Shown: positions 24,616 through 35,117 of the stretch, in pieces
Position numbering within the stretch: position 1 is the first letter of the stretch
How the letters are laid out: each line of letters begins with the position of its first letter
Assembly: GCF_006335115.1 (NCBI RefSeq)
Contig: NZ_VDMJ01000009.1
Span: 189,100-229,414 of the forward strand
Source: Streptomyces sp. NP160
GTDB lineage: Bacteria > Actinomycetota > Actinomycetes > Actinomycetales > Quadrisphaeraceae
Length of the DNA: 40,315 nt
Reading direction: 5' to 3'
Notes under the pieces: generated by a model
What the model saw: the letters and a program-made list of their open reading frames with translations, nothing else
Told to the model about the DNA's origin: nothing
The model's database searches: none
Program-made: the position numbers and the translations under genes

Positions 24616-25570
24616 GAGCACGCAGGCGGAGACCGGGTACGACGTGGTGCAGCTGCGCTCCTTCCTCGCCGTCGCGCAGGCGCGGAGCTTCACCCGGGCC
24701 GCCGCGCGCCTCGGCGTGGGGCAACCCACGGTGAGCCAGCACGTGCGCAAGCTCGAGGCCGCGACCGGCCGGCTGCTGGTGCTGCGCGACACCCGGACGG
24801 TGTCGCTGACACCGGACGGCGAGGCGATGATCGGGCTGGCGCAGGAGATCGTGGCCGCCCACGAGCGGGCGACGGCGTACTTCCGCGGGCACCGGCCCCA
24901 CGGCCGGCTGCGCCTGGGCATGTCCGACGACCTGGCGCTGACCCGGCTGCCGGCCATCCTGCGCGAGTTCCGCCGGGAGAACCCCCTGGTGGACCTCGAC
25001 CTGACGGTGGACCAGAGCGGCACGCTGCACCGGCGGCTGGCCGCCGACCGCCTGGACGTCTACGTGGGACGCCGCCCCGCGGCGGGCGACGCCAACCGCC
25101 ACGCCACCGGCGCCGAGATCCCCGAGCAGCTGGTCAGCCGCGAGCGCATGGTGTGGGTCGGCACCCCCACCACGCGGCTGGACCCGACGGCGCCGGTGCC
25201 GCTGGTGCTGTACCCGCCGCCGTCGCTGGCGAGGACGGCGATGGAGGAGGCGCTGCAGCGGGCGGGCACGGCCTACCGGACCGCGGCGCTGTGCCGCGGC
25301 ACCAACGGCCTCATCGCGGCGGTGGCCGCCGGCATCGGGGTCTCAGCGGTGCCGCGCAGCCTCGTGCCGCTGCAGCTGTCAGCGCTGCGCCTCGACCGGC
25401 GGGGGGACCGGCTGGGCGACGGGCGGGGCGACTCCCCCGGCGTCCGGCTGCCCGAGCTGGGCACCATCGACCTGGTGCTGCTCACCAACCCGCGCACCGC
25501 CGACCGGCCGGCCTCGCGCGCCCTCGTGGCCGCCGTCCTCGCCAGCGGTCCCTCCGGCGTCTCCGCCTGA
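24614..25570 (+). CDS. LysR-type transcriptional regulator
   Basis: 318 aa. N-terminal winged helix-turn-helix (about residues 10-70: LRSFLAVAQARSFTRAAARL, then GVGQPTVSQHVRKLE), a linker helix, and a substrate-binding effector domain (about 95-300) with the GRLRLGMSDD and VAAGIGVSAVPRS motifs of the family. It is divergent from the MFS exporter with only 39 bases between, so the exporter and perhaps the flavoprotein behind it are probable targets. The effector is unknown. ATG at 24614 (a GTG lies just before). The 3' end overlaps the convergent YihY gene by 192 bases. Confidence 0.92.
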   Translation: MSTQAETGYDVVQLRSFLAVAQARSFTRAAARLGVGQPTVSQHVRKLEAATGRLLVLRDTRTVSLTPDGEAMIGLAQEIVAAHERATAYFRGHRPHGRLRLGMSDDLALTRLPAILREFRRENPLVDLDLTVDQSGTLHRRLAADRLDVYVGRRPAAGDANRHATGAEIPEQLVSRERMVWVGTPTTRLDPTAPVPLVLYPPPSLARTAMEEALQRAGTAYRTAALCRGTNGLIAAVAAGIGVSAVPRSLVPLQLSALRLDRRGDRLGDGRGDSPGVRLPELGTIDLVLLTNPRTADRPASRALVAAVLASGPSGVSA

Positions 25571-26542
25571 GGTCGCTGCGCCCGCGGGAGCGCTGCGGGC
25601 CGCTGCGGCCCACTCCTCGTTGACCAGGCCCCCGAGCAGCACCACGCCGCTGCCGAACCACCCCAGGAGCATCACCGCCACGAGCGCGCCCACCACGGTG
25701 GCCGCGGCCTGCACCGCCTCGTCGCCGGAGGTGGTCACCGGGCCGGGCGTGCCGAGCACCGCCAGGGACGCGCGGAACGCCACCACCAGCCCCACCAGCG
25801 CGCCGGTGGCCAGTGCGGCTCCCGGGACCACGGAGCGCCACGCGACGCGCACCGGGGCGCCCACGCGGTAGAGCAGCGCCAGGCCCGCGGCGACGACGAG
25901 CAGCAGCACCGGCCAGCGGCCGACCGCCCACGCCGTGGAGAAGACCTCCCCGCCGCCGACCGCCGCCGCGAGCCGCTCGCCGCCGCCGAGCAGCGGCCCG
26001 ACGACGAGCACGAGCAGCATCAGCGAGCCGGCCACCACCCCGACGAACGTCAGCGCGAAGGACAGGAGGAACAGCAGCACGGGCCGGCGCTCCTCCACGG
26101 GCGTCTCCCCCTCGCGCAGCACGCGCAGCGCCGCCCGCGCCACGCGGCTGGCCACCACCAGCGCCACCAGGGCGCTGCCCAGGGCGACGCCGGTCTGCTC
26201 CTGCGCCAGCAGCTCGCGCACCAGGGGCGCGCCCAGGCTGGCGGCGAGCGCGGGGCTGAGCACGGCGTCGAGCAGCTGCACGAGGAAGGCCTGTGCGTCG
26301 CCCACGGCGTCCGGGTCGAGCCAGCGGCCCAGCAGCCCCAGGCCCGTGCCGAGCGCCGTCAGCAGGGGGACGGCGGACAGCAGCAGGTAGAAGCACATCT
26401 CCGCGGCCCGCCCGCCCAGGCGCAGGCCCGAGGCGCGCAGCGCCACCCGCGCGGCCACCGCCACGGGATTGCGGCCGCGCAGCCTCCAGGCGGCCCGCTG
26501 GGCGGGGGCCTGCAGCCTGACGACGAGCCGCGTCGGGGGCAC
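25379..26542 (-). CDS. YihY/BrkB-family membrane protein
   Basis: 387 aa. Six or so membrane helices between about residues 45 and 320, with the family pattern [20 protein letters not shown] in helix 1 and [22 protein letters not shown] toward the end. Function of the family is unsettled (once called ribonuclease BN in error). The last ~65 residues are Gly/Ala-rich and lie antisense to the LysR gene. The frame is open further upstream into dapE; GTG at 26542, 8 bases after the dapE stop, is the best start by position, though its Shine-Dalgarno is weak. It is likely co-transcribed with dapE. Confidence 0.82.
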   Translation of the reverse strand: MPPTRLVVRLQAPAQRAAWRLRGRNPVAVAARVALRASGLRLGGRAAEMCFYLLLSAVPLLTALGTGLGLLGRWLDPDAVGDAQAFLVQLLDAVLSPALAASLGAPLVRELLAQEQTGVALGSALVALVVASRVARAALRVLREGETPVEERRPVLLFLLSFALTFVGVVAGSLMLLVLVVGPLLGGGERLAAAVGGGEVFSTAWAVGRWPVLLLVVAAGLALLYRVGAPVRVAWRSVVPGAALATGALVGLVVAFRASLAVLGTPGPVTTSGDEAVQAAATVVGALVAVMLLGWFGSGVVLLGGLVNEEWAAAARSAPAGAATSGGDAGGTAGEDGGHEGARGRPVGGARVGEQHQVDGAQLGQPDAGGVAPPVAQPVPPPVEAQR

Positions 26543-26550
26543 GGCCCCGG

Positions 26551-27777
26551 CTACCGGCCGGCCGCGGCGGTCGTCGTCGTCGTCGGCAGGAGCCAGGCCA
26601 GGAGCGCCTCGCGGCACTCGCGGACCTCGTCGACCGGGCACCACTCACCGGCGGTGTGGGCCAGCAGCGGGTCGCCGGGGCCGAAGTTCACCGCGGGCAC
26701 GCCCAGCTCGGAGAAGCGCGCGACGTCGGTCCAGCCGAGCTTGGCCACGGGCTGGCGCCCGCTGCGGGCGAGCACCTGCTGCACGAAGTCGCGCGCGGCC
26801 GGGTGGTCCAGGCCGGGGCGCGCCCCGGGCGCGGCGTCGACCACCACCACCTCGGCGCCGACCTGCTCCTCCAGGCCGGCGAAGACCTCGCGCACGTGCT
26901 CCTCGGCCTGCGCCGGGGTGAAGCAGGGGGCGAAGCGGTGGTTGACCGTGACGGTGCAGGCGTCGGGGATGACGTTGCCGGCCACGCCGCCGGAGATGCC
27001 CACGGCGTTGAGGCCCTCGCGGTAGACCAGCCCGTCGACCTCGATGCTGCGCGCCTCGTAGGCGGCCAGGCGGGCCAGCACGGGCGCGGCGAGGTGGACC
27101 GCGTTGACGCCCACCCACGAGCGCGCGGAGTGCGCGGCGCGGCCCGTGAGGCGCACCTCGGCGCGCAGCGTGCCGTTGCAGCCGCCCTCGATGCTGGCGT
27201 TGGTGGGCTCCCCGAGGACGGCGACGTCGCCGGCGAGCCAGTCCGGGCGGCGGCGCGCCAGGCGGCCGAGGCCGTTGAGGGCGGAGTCGACCTCCTCGTG
27301 GTCGTAGAAGACCCACGTCACGTCCCGCACCACGCGGCGCGGCTCGCTGGCCAGGGCCTCCGCCACGGCCGCGGCCGCCGACAGCGCCATCGCGACGCCG
27401 CCCTTCATGTCCGTGGAGCCGCGGGCCACCAGCCGCTCCACCCCGTCGACCACCTCGCGGCGCGAGGGCACGTCGCCGCCCGCCAGCGGCACGGTGTCGA
27501 GGTGCCCGGCGACGACGACGCGCTCCGCGCGGCCCAGGCGGGTGCGCGCCACCACGGCGTCACCGTCGCGCAGGACCTCGTAGTGGCCACCGCCCCCTCC
27601 GGAGGTGCGCGACCCCAGGCGCCGCAGGGCGTCCTCCACGAGGTCGGCCAGGGGCCCCTCGCGCCCGCTCACCGACTCGACGTCGCACACGGCCGCGGCC
27701 AGCTCGACCACGTCGCCAGCCAGGTCGAGCTGCCGCTCGGGTGCCGGCTGCTGGTTCCGCCCGGGGGTGCTGCTCAC
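26551..27777 (-). CDS. dapE: Succinyl-diaminopimelate desuccinylase
   Basis: 408 aa. M20 metallohydrolase that converts N-succinyl-LL-2,6-diaminopimelate to LL-diaminopimelate and succinate, supplying lysine and wall peptide. Catalytic-site motifs in order: [24 protein letters not shown] (Glu base and ligand), and [17 protein letters not shown]; the dimerisation lid has AAHSAR and [13 protein letters not shown], and the final His ligand is in LLAHTAGE. This matches the Gram-positive/actinobacterial DapE type. The GTG at 27777 has TAGGGT 7 bases upstream. It is divergent from dapD, the enzyme two steps earlier. Confidence 0.95.
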   Translation of the reverse strand: MSSTPGRNQQPAPERQLDLAGDVVELAAAVCDVESVSGREGPLADLVEDALRRLGSRTSGGGGGHYEVLRDGDAVVARTRLGRAERVVVAGHLDTVPLAGGDVPSRREVVDGVERLVARGSTDMKGGVAMALSAAAAVAEALASEPRRVVRDVTWVFYDHEEVDSALNGLGRLARRRPDWLAGDVAVLGEPTNASIEGGCNGTLRAEVRLTGRAAHSARSWVGVNAVHLAAPVLARLAAYEARSIEVDGLVYREGLNAVGISGGVAGNVIPDACTVTVNHRFAPCFTPAQAEEHVREVFAGLEEQVGAEVVVVDAAPGARPGLDHPAARDFVQQVLARSGRQPVAKLGWTDVARFSELGVPAVNFGPGDPLLAHTAGEWCPVDEVRECREALLAWLLPTTTTTAAAGR

Positions 27778-27784
27778 GGCGACG

Positions 27785-27790
27785 ACCCTA
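27785..27790 (-). promoter_or_regulatory. -10 box (TAGGGT) for leaderless dapE
   Basis: TAGGGT on the minus strand, 7 bases before the dapE GTG at 27777; no Shine-Dalgarno in the gap. Confidence 0.55.
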
Positions 27791-27896
27791 CGGCGCGCAC
27801 GGCCCCCGCCCGGCGATCTCGAGGTCGAGGCAACCCGGTCGGTCACCCGCACCCGACCAGGGTGGCCAAGCGCGCCACACGCGTCCCAGGCGCACC

Positions 27897-27902
27897 TACC
27901 CT
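27897..27902 (+). promoter_or_regulatory. -10 box (TACCCT) for leaderless dapD
   Basis: TACCCT, 7 bases before the dapD ATG at 27910. With the dapE box it forms a divergent pair of leaderless promoters in a 132-base gap. Confidence 0.55.
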
Positions 27903-27909
27903 GTGGACC

Positions 27910-28923
27910 ATGAGCACGGCAGCCGGCACGGACGCGACCACTCCCCGCAGCGCCTGGGGGTACGGCCTGGCCACGACGGCCACCGCGGACGGGACCGTGC
28001 TCGACACCTGGTACCCCTCCCCCGCCCTGGGCGCCGCGCCCGCCGACGACAGCCCCTACGCCGTGCCCGCCGCGCTGGCGGCGCTGGAGGGCGAGGACCC
28101 GGCGCGCGGCGTGCGCACCCACGTCGTGCGCACCGAGGTCGACCTCGACGCCGCGCCCGCGGACGCCCCCGACGCCTACCTGCGCCTGCACCTGCTGTCC
28201 GCGCGGCTGGTGGCGCCCCGGACGGTCAACCTCGACGGCCTCTTCGGCAAGCTCGCCAACGTCGTGTGGACCGACCGCGGGCCCTGCCCCGTCGCGGGCT
28301 TCGAGGAGACGCGCCTGCGGCTGCGGGCCCACGTGCCGGTGCAGGTCCTCGGGGTGGACAAGTTCCCGCGCATGGTCGACTACGTGCTGCCCACCGGCGT
28401 CCGCATCGCCGACGCCGACCGCGTGCGCCTGGGCGCCCACCTCGCCGAGGGCACCACGGTCATGCACGAGGGCTTCGTCAACTTCAACGCCGGCACGCTG
28501 GGCGCCTCCATGGTCGAGGGCCGCATCTCCGCGGGCGTGGTGGTCGGGGACGGCAGCGACGTCGGCGGCGGGGCCTCGATCATGGGCACCCTCTCCGGCG
28601 GCGGCACGCAGGTCATCTCGGTGGGGAAGCGCTCGCTGCTGGGGGCCAACGCCGGCATCGGCATCTCCCTGGGCGACGACTGCGTGGTCGAGGCGGGCCT
28701 GTACGTGACCGCCGGCACCAAGGTGGTGCTCACGGGCGACCTCGCGCGGGCGCAGGCGCCCGAGGGCTGGCAGCCGGGTGACGAGGCCGTCGTCGTCAAG
28801 GCCCGCGAGCTGTCCGGGCGCGACGGGCTGCTGCTGCGCCGCAACTCCACCACCGGCGCCGTCGAGGCGGTGGCGCTGACGAAGGCCGCCGTCGTCCTCA
28901 ACGACGCGCTGCACGCCAACTGA
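27910..28923 (+). CDS. dapD: Tetrahydrodipicolinate N-succinyltransferase, actinobacterial type
   Basis: 337 aa. Transfers succinyl from succinyl-CoA to tetrahydrodipicolinate, opening the succinylase branch of lysine/diaminopimelate synthesis. The N-terminal domain holds [19 protein letters not shown], and the left-handed beta-helix (about 165-290) shows hexapeptide repeats around [21 protein letters not shown] and [17 protein letters not shown]. Length and sequence fit the actinobacterial group, not the shorter E. coli type. The ATG at 27910 is preceded by a leaderless-type -10. Confidence 0.96.
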   Translation: MSTAAGTDATTPRSAWGYGLATTATADGTVLDTWYPSPALGAAPADDSPYAVPAALAALEGEDPARGVRTHVVRTEVDLDAAPADAPDAYLRLHLLSARLVAPRTVNLDGLFGKLANVVWTDRGPCPVAGFEETRLRLRAHVPVQVLGVDKFPRMVDYVLPTGVRIADADRVRLGAHLAEGTTVMHEGFVNFNAGTLGASMVEGRISAGVVVGDGSDVGGGASIMGTLSGGGTQVISVGKRSLLGANAGIGISLGDDCVVEAGLYVTAGTKVVLTGDLARAQAPEGWQPGDEAVVVKARELSGRDGLLLRRNSTTGAVEAVALTKAAVVLNDALHAN

Positions 28924-28944
28924 GCGCACCACCCCCGCACCTCC

Positions 28945-29970
28945 ATGAGCTCCCCGATGGTCGCTCGGCAGCAGCGCCGCCGCCGCCCCCCGCCCCCACC
29001 GCCACCGCGGCGCAGGGGCGGGCACCGCGTCCTGGGCCGGCTGGTGGGCACCGGAGCCGTGCTGGCGGTGCTCGCGGGCGGGGCCTGGGTGGCGCTGCAG
29101 CAGGTGGCGCCGTCCTCCACGGTGGTGGTGGAGCGGTGCACCGCTGTCAGCGGTGAGGGCGACGGCGCCGCCGAGTACGACCTCGCGCCCGACCAGGCCG
29201 CCAACGCCGCCCTCATCACCGCCATCACGCAGCAGCGCGGCATGCCCGCGCGCGCGGCCACGATCGCCCTGGCCACGGCGGTCCAGGAGAGCAAGCTGCG
29301 CAACATCGCCTACGGAGACCGCGACTCCCTGGGCCTGTTCCAGCAGCGGCCCTCGCAGGGGTGGGGCACCGAGGCGCAGATCCAGGACCCGGTCTACTCC
29401 ACCAACGCCTTCCTCGACGTGCTGGCGAAGGTGGACGGGTACGCCGACGCCCCCATCACCGAGGTCGCGCAGCGCGTGCAGCGCTCGGCGTTCCCCGACG
29501 CCTACGCCGACCACGAGCCGGAGGGCCGCGCGTACGCCTCCGCCCTCACCGGCTACTCCCCCGCCGCGCTGACCTGCCGGCTGCGCCCGGTGCAGGACTC
29601 CTCCGCGCAGGCCGCGGGCGAGAGCGGCTACTGGCCGCGCACGCAGCCGCTGGTCGAGGCGTTCGGCCGCGAGCGCGGTGGCGGGGTGCCGATCGCCCCG
29701 GCCGACGAGGGCGCGGGCGCTCTCGTCGGGACCCCGGTGGCCGCCGGTTCCGCCCCCGACGACGCGCAGCGCCGCACCGGCTGGTCCGCCGCGCAGTGGG
29801 CCGTCGCGCACGCCGCCGACTTCCAGGTGGTGGCCGTGGGCACGGACGGGAAGCAGTGGCGCCGCGACCGGCCCGACGACGGCTGGGTCGACGTCCCCGA
29901 GGCCGACCGCGAGCGCCTCGCGCCGGGCGGTGCCGCCGTCGTCCTCGTCGCCGGCGGCCGCACCGAGTAG
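28945..29970 (+). CDS. Membrane-anchored lysozyme-like (SLT-fold) protein
   Basis: 341 aa. A basic/Pro-rich cytoplasmic start (RRRRPPPPPPPRRR), one membrane helix (about residues 31-50), then an outer domain (about 75-215). Its core, AVQESKLRNIAYGD followed by SLGLFQQRPSQGWG, resembles the catalytic Glu and GLFQ motifs of goose-type lysozyme/SLT folds, so a wall-degrading activity is possible but unproven. Similar proteins are common as hypotheticals in actinobacteria. It lies 21 bases after dapD with no Shine-Dalgarno for the ATG at 28945; ATG at 28957 is an alternative. It may be co-transcribed with dapD. Confidence 0.8.
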   Translation: MSSPMVARQQRRRRPPPPPPPRRRGGHRVLGRLVGTGAVLAVLAGGAWVALQQVAPSSTVVVERCTAVSGEGDGAAEYDLAPDQAANAALITAITQQRGMPARAATIALATAVQESKLRNIAYGDRDSLGLFQQRPSQGWGTEAQIQDPVYSTNAFLDVLAKVDGYADAPITEVAQRVQRSAFPDAYADHEPEGRAYASALTGYSPAALTCRLRPVQDSSAQAAGESGYWPRTQPLVEAFGRERGGGVPIAPADEGAGALVGTPVAAGSAPDDAQRRTGWSAAQWAVAHAADFQVVAVGTDGKQWRRDRPDDGWVDVPEADRERLAPGGAAVVLVAGGRTE

Positions 29971-29981
29971 CCGCCCTCCCC

Positions 29982-30001
29982 GCACTTTCCGCGGAAAGCG
30001 C
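29982..30001. repeat. Palindrome 1 of a pair, centred on CCGCGG
   Basis: CTTTCCGCGGAAAG (29985-29998) is a perfect 14-base palindrome, extended to 20 bases with one mismatch. It lies just after the stop of the lysozyme-like gene. A closely related copy follows 38 bp downstream. Could be a terminator element, a protein site or a small dispersed repeat. Confidence 0.75.
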
Positions 30002-30018
30002 AAGGCCCCCGTGCACAG

Positions 30019-30040
30019 CGCACTGTCCGCGGAGGGTGCG
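30019..30040. repeat. Palindrome 2 of a pair, centred on CCGCGG
   Basis: 22-base inverted repeat, CGCAC...GTGCG arms around GTCCGCGGA, with one wobble and one mismatch. It shares the GCACTnTCCGCGGA core with palindrome 1, 38 bp centre to centre. Confidence 0.7.
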
Positions 30041-30060
30041 AAACAAGGACGACGGGGGCG

Positions 30061-30108
30061 GACGCGCGGAAGGGCCGTCCCCGTGTGCCGGGGACGGCCC
30101 TCCGCGTC
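30061..30108. terminator. Strong terminator hairpin downstream of gltA
   Basis: Arms of about 19 bp, GGGCCGTCCCC and its complement extended by GACGCG/CGCGTC with small bulges, around a GTGTGCC loop. It lies 25 bases after the gltA stop on the minus strand, in a convergent gap, so it can serve both sides. Confidence 0.8.
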
Positions 30109-30133
30109 GTGCCGTGGGTCGGGCTGCTGCGGG

Positions 30134-31453
<1,320 letters not shown>

Positions 31454-31542
31454 GGCTCGGCTCCTCGTCGTCGGGGGGGTGTGCGGGCAAGAGCGGGCGG
31501 GCGGGGCGACGAGCGTCACCCTCGGGTGGTGCCGGGGGGACG

Positions 31543-32712
31543 CTACCTGGCGAGCTGGTCCAGCCGCGCAGCGGCGGCCGCGACCCGCTCGTCCGAGGCC
31601 GTCAGCGCCACCCTGGTGTGATCACCCGCTGACGGTCCGTAGAAGTCTCCCGGGGCCACGAGGACGCCGACGCCGGCCAGCCGGTCGAGCAGCTCGCGGC
31701 CGCTCGACCCGTCGGTGGACCGGGTCCACAGGTACAGGCCGGCCTCGGAGTGCTCGACCACGAGGCCGGCGCCCTCCAGCGCGGCACGCAGCACCGCCCG
31801 GCGCGCGCGGTAGCGCTCGCGCTGCACGGCGACGTGCTCGTCGTCGGAGAAGGCCGCCGCCACGGCGGCCTGGACGGGCGCGGGGACGATCATGCCGGCG
31901 TGCTTGCGCACCGACAGCAGGTGCGCCACGAGCTCGCGGTCCCCCAGGACCACCCCACCGCGGTACCCGGCCAGGTTGGAGCGCTTGGACAGGGAGGTGA
32001 CCAGCAGCAGCCCGTCGTGGCTGCCGGGCCCCGTGCCGCACACGCGCGGGTCCAGCACGCTGGGGACCTCGGGCACGTCCCAGGCCAGCTCGGCGTAGCA
32101 CTCGTCCGAGGCCACCACGGCGCCCTCGGCGCGGGCGCGCTCCACGGCGGCGCGCAGCTCCTCCACGCCCGCCACGGCCCCGGTGGGGTTGGAGGGGCTG
32201 TTCAGCCACACCAGCCGCACGCGGTCACCGGCGAGCTGCTCGTCGGTGGGCCAGCCGCCCGGGGGGACGGCGACGGCGCGGGCTCCGGCCAGGCGGGCGC
32301 CCACGTCGTACGTGGGGTAGGCCACGTCGGGGATGACGACGACGTCGCCGGGGCCCAGCCCGAGCTGCGTGGGCAGCCAGGCCACCAGCTCCTTGGAGCC
32401 GACGGTCGGCAGCACCGACGCCGGGTCCAGGCCCACCGCACCCCGCGAGCGCTCCGCCCAGCCGGCGGCCGCCTCGCGCAGCGCCGGCGTGCCCGCCGTC
32501 TGCGGGTACCCGGGGGCGTCGGCGGCCTCGCGCAGGGCGCGCTGGACCACCTCGGGCGTCGGGTCCACGGGGGTGCCGACCGAGAGGTCGACGATGCCAC
32601 CGGGGTGGCTGCGGGCGCGCTGCGCGGCCTCGCGGATGGTGTCCCAGGGGAAGTCCGGCAGGGAGCCGGTCCGGGAGGCCCCGCCGCCGGCCCGCGCGGA
32701 CCAGCCGCTCAG
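31543..32712 (-). CDS. dapC: N-succinyldiaminopimelate aminotransferase, apparent CTG start
   Basis: 389 aa if begun at CTG 32712. PLP class-I aminotransferase of the actinobacterial DapC type: N-terminal [14 protein letters not shown] and [29 protein letters not shown], and [14 protein letters not shown] with the PLP Lys. The family N-terminus (LPDFPWDTI...) is clearly coded upstream of 32568, yet the frame holds no ATG, GTG or TTG there. A CTG at 32712 overlaps the fdxC stop (CTGA) and has an AGGAG Shine-Dalgarno 8 bases upstream. The fallback GTG at 32568 would remove 48 conserved-looking residues. Translational coupling to fdxC is likely. Confidence 0.88.
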   Translation of the reverse strand: MSGWSARAGGGASRTGSLPDFPWDTIREAAQRARSHPGGIVDLSVGTPVDPTPEVVQRALREAADAPGYPQTAGTPALREAAAGWAERSRGAVGLDPASVLPTVGSKELVAWLPTQLGLGPGDVVVIPDVAYPTYDVGARLAGARAVAVPPGGWPTDEQLAGDRVRLVWLNSPSNPTGAVAGVEELRAAVERARAEGAVVASDECYAELAWDVPEVPSVLDPRVCGTGPGSHDGLLLVTSLSKRSNLAGYRGGVVLGDRELVAHLLSVRKHAGMIVPAPVQAAVAAAFSDDEHVAVQRERYRARRAVLRAALEGAGLVVEHSEAGLYLWTRSTDGSSGRELLDRLAGVGVLVAPGDFYGPSAGDHTRVALTASDERVAAAAARLDQLAR

Positions 32713-33035
32713 TGGCCGGTCTCCTGCGGCGGCAGGGCGGCGACGAGCGGGCCGTCCTTGGCGATGGCACCGAGCTTGGCAGCACCGCCCGGCGAGCCGA
32801 TGTCGTCGAAGAACACCGCGTTGTCGGTGGTGTAGTCAGCCCACTGCGCGGGGACGTCGTCCTCGTAGTAGATCGCCTCGACCGGGCACACCGGCTCGCA
32901 GGCGCCGCAGTCGACGCACTCGTCGGGGTGGATGTAGAGCGACCGGCTGCCCTCGTAGATGCAGTCGACCGGGCACTCCTCCACGCAGGCGCGGTCCTTC
33001 AGGTCGACGCAGGGCTGCGCGATCACGTAGGTCAC
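32709..33035 (-). CDS. fdxC: 7Fe ferredoxin FdxC
   Basis: 108 aa. Small cytosolic electron carrier with one 3Fe-4S and one 4Fe-4S cluster. Cysteines follow the 7Fe pattern: Cys9, Cys17, ECP, then [12 protein letters not shown] in the second site. The C-terminal extension (about residues 62-108) is typical of actinobacterial FdxC. GTG start at 33035. The gene order fdxC-dapC is shared with mycobacteria (Rv1177-Rv1178, from memory). AACACT 6 bases before the start is a degenerate leaderless -10. Confidence 0.95.
   Translation of the reverse strand: MTYVIAQPCVDLKDRACVEECPVDCIYEGSRSLYIHPDECVDCGACEPVCPVEAIYYEDDVPAQWADYTTDNAVFFDDIGSPGGAAKLGAIAKDGPLVAALPPQETGH
32721..32725 (-). promoter_or_regulatory. 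Shine-Dalgarno (AGGAG) for the CTG start of dapC
   Basis: AGGAG inside the last codons of fdxC, with 8 bases before the CTG at 32712. It is the main evidence that translation of dapC begins there and not at the GTG 144 bases further in. Confidence 0.6.
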
Positions 33036-33090
33036 GCCACCAGTGTTCCACCCGTGCGCCCGTCGCGACGAGCGGAGGTGGCGCCCGGCG

Positions 33091-35097
33091 TCAGTCCAGC
33101 GCCAGCGGGACCCCGGTGGACGCTCCGCCTCCGGGTGCGGTGCACGTCACGGCGGGCCGCGGGGCGTAGGTGGTGGTCACCTCGTCGGTGACCGGCTGCC
33201 CGCCACCGCCCCTGGGCGCCGCGGTGCGCGTCACCGTGGTGGTGAAACCGTCCTGGCCCGGCTGGGCCACGCACTGCGGCGACGGGTCGGACAGCTGCGG
33301 CGCGGGGCGGGGGTCTGCGGCGGGCGACGTGGCCAGGCTGACCTGCCGGTCCGGCGAGCCCCACACCTGCACGCGCAGCGCGCCGTCGGACACCTCCACC
33401 CGCAGCAGCGCGCCCGTCGACGCGGCCTCGGTGAGCACGAGCGGCGTGCCGGTGCCCACCACCGCGTCCAGGCCCACCGGGTCGCGCGGGTTCCAGGACT
33501 CCGGGGCCGTACGGGCGTCCACCTGGAGCCCGGCGGCGAAGGCGGCGGCGTGGACGGCCGAGGCGACCTGCGTGGTGCCGGCCGAGAGGGTGGAGGTGGC
33601 GCGGCCGTCCACCACCACCGTGGCCGGCACCCAGCCGGCCTCAGCGCTGGGGACGCCCATCCGGGCGCCCACGTCCAGCGGCTCCCCCGGCGCCAGCACA
33701 GCGCCGTCGAGCGCCCGGGCGGCGGCCGTGACGTCCTGCGTGCGGGCGGGGTCGGCGGTGAGCGGCGAGACGACCTGGCCCAGGAGCGCGCTGATGCCCA
33801 TCGAGGTGAGCGCCTCGGTGGTCAGGCCCGGTGCCACCTCCCGGCTGGAGGCCCGGGCCGTGCGCGCGTCGCCGGTGGCCACCAGCGCGGCCTCCGCGGT
33901 GTGCGCGAGCGACTCCGGGTCGGGCTCGGAGCCGGCGACGGCGGCCACCACCACGGGGGCGCTGCCGCTGGTGTCGACCCGGGCGTCCTGCGCGGGGGTG
34001 CGGGTGGCGGGGTCGGCGGCGGCCACGGCGTCGGCCAGCGCGGCCCCGTCCACGTGCAGCCTCAGCGCCGGACCGTCCTGCACCACGGACAGCGCCGGCA
34101 GCACCTGGGCCGGCGCCAGCACCACGCTGCGGTCGCCCACCACCACGGTCAGCGGTGCGGAGACGGCGGGGCGGGCCTGGGTCTGCAGGGCGGCGTCCAC
34201 GGCGTCAGCGGTGGCCTGCGGCTCCTCGGTGCTCGCCGGCAGGGGCAGCGGGCGCTCTCCTGCCGGCGCTCCCGGCGCCGCCAGCCAGGCGCGGCGCACC
34301 AGCGCCGCGGCCGCGGTGCGGTCCAGCACGGTCCCCGGCACCGGAGCCACCGCCACCGGCTCGCCGGAGGCGAAGCTGATGGAGCCCTCCACCGCGGGGA
34401 CGTCGAGCGCGACGGCCGCCCGGTCGAGGGCCGCGGCGAGGTCGGCGTCGGACCCCTCGAGCACCGGGGCGACGGCGCCCCGGCCCTGCAGCTGGTGCCA
34501 CAGGGTGGTGGGCAGGCCCGCCGGCCCGATGGCCCGCGAGACGGTCGCGGCGGCGTCGAGGCGCAGCCCGGCCACGCCGGGGTCCACCGTCGTCGTCCTG
34601 CCCTCCCGGGAGGGCGCGTCGAGGCGGACCGGCAGCGGCGCCGCCAGGCGGGGCTGCAGGGTGCGGGCCAGCAGCTGGACTGCGTCGTCGCGGTCGAGGC
34701 CTCCGATCGCCACCCCCGCGACGGTGGTGCCCTCGGGGACGCGGTCCGCCAGGCGGAAGGAGGCTCCGGACCAGGCAGCTGCCACGAGACCGCCCGCGGC
34801 CACCAGCGCCAGCACCCGGACGCGCTGCCGGCGGGCGGCCGCGGCCTCCGAGGGCCCGGCCGGAGCTGCGGGTCCGGGGTGGGCTGACGGCGCCCAGGAG
34901 GCGGGTGGCCCGGCCACCGGTGCCTCGTCGGTCTCCGGGAGGACGACGGTGGTGGTGGTGGTGGAGGCTGCCTCGTCGAGGCGGTGCTGCGGCCTGCGCG
35001 GGGCGGGGACCCGCCCAGCGGGGTCCGCCCCGGGCGAGGCGGTCGCCCCGCGCTCGAGCATCTCCAGCAGCTGCGCAGCTCCGCCTGCTCGTCCCAC
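33091..35097 (-). CDS. VanW-family wall-associated protein with PG_binding_4 domain
   Basis: 668 aa. A low-complexity cytoplasmic start (with a run of five Thr, coded by a GTG/ACC triplet repeat), one membrane helix (about residues 94-113), then an extracytoplasmic part. Repeated PG_binding_4-like segments ([19 protein letters not shown]) precede the VanW domain (about 480-600: NGxVLxPGE-like [17 protein letters not shown], then [17 protein letters not shown]). The Cys of the common GGxCQ motif is Thr here. Function of VanW proteins is unknown; a peptidoglycan-linked role is probable. The C-terminus is Pro/Thr-rich. The GTG at 35097 follows TAGCCT by 7 bases. Confidence 0.86.
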   Translation of the reverse strand: MGRAGGAAQLLEMLERGATASPGADPAGRVPAPRRPQHRLDEAASTTTTTVVLPETDEAPVAGPPASWAPSAHPGPAAPAGPSEAAAARRQRVRVLALVAAGGLVAAAWSGASFRLADRVPEGTTVAGVAIGGLDRDDAVQLLARTLQPRLAAPLPVRLDAPSREGRTTTVDPGVAGLRLDAAATVSRAIGPAGLPTTLWHQLQGRGAVAPVLEGSDADLAAALDRAAVALDVPAVEGSISFASGEPVAVAPVPGTVLDRTAAAALVRRAWLAAPGAPAGERPLPLPASTEEPQATADAVDAALQTQARPAVSAPLTVVVGDRSVVLAPAQVLPALSVVQDGPALRLHVDGAALADAVAAADPATRTPAQDARVDTSGSAPVVVAAVAGSEPDPESLAHTAEAALVATGDARTARASSREVAPGLTTEALTSMGISALLGQVVSPLTADPARTQDVTAAARALDGAVLAPGEPLDVGARMGVPSAEAGWVPATVVVDGRATSTLSAGTTQVASAVHAAAFAAGLQVDARTAPESWNPRDPVGLDAVVGTGTPLVLTEAASTGALLRVEVSDGALRVQVWGSPDRQVSLATSPAADPRPAPQLSDPSPQCVAQPGQDGFTTTVTRTAAPRGGGGQPVTDEVTTTYAPRPAVTCTAPGGGASTGVPLALD

Positions 35098-35104
35098 CCC
35101 AGCG

Positions 35105-35110
35105 AGGCTA
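35105..35110 (-). promoter_or_regulatory. -10 box (TAGCCT) for leaderless VanW gene
   Basis: TAGCCT on the minus strand, 7 bases before the GTG at 35097. It supports this start over more upstream in-frame codons that would overlap the flavin reductase gene. Confidence 0.5.
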
Positions 35111-35117
35111 GGGAGGT

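Noticed and set aside
26551-30003. 1150-aa minus-strand open frame fused to dapE
   Set aside because: Only the last 408 residues are DapE; the rest is antisense to dapD and the lysozyme-like gene. The leaderless start at 27777 fits better.
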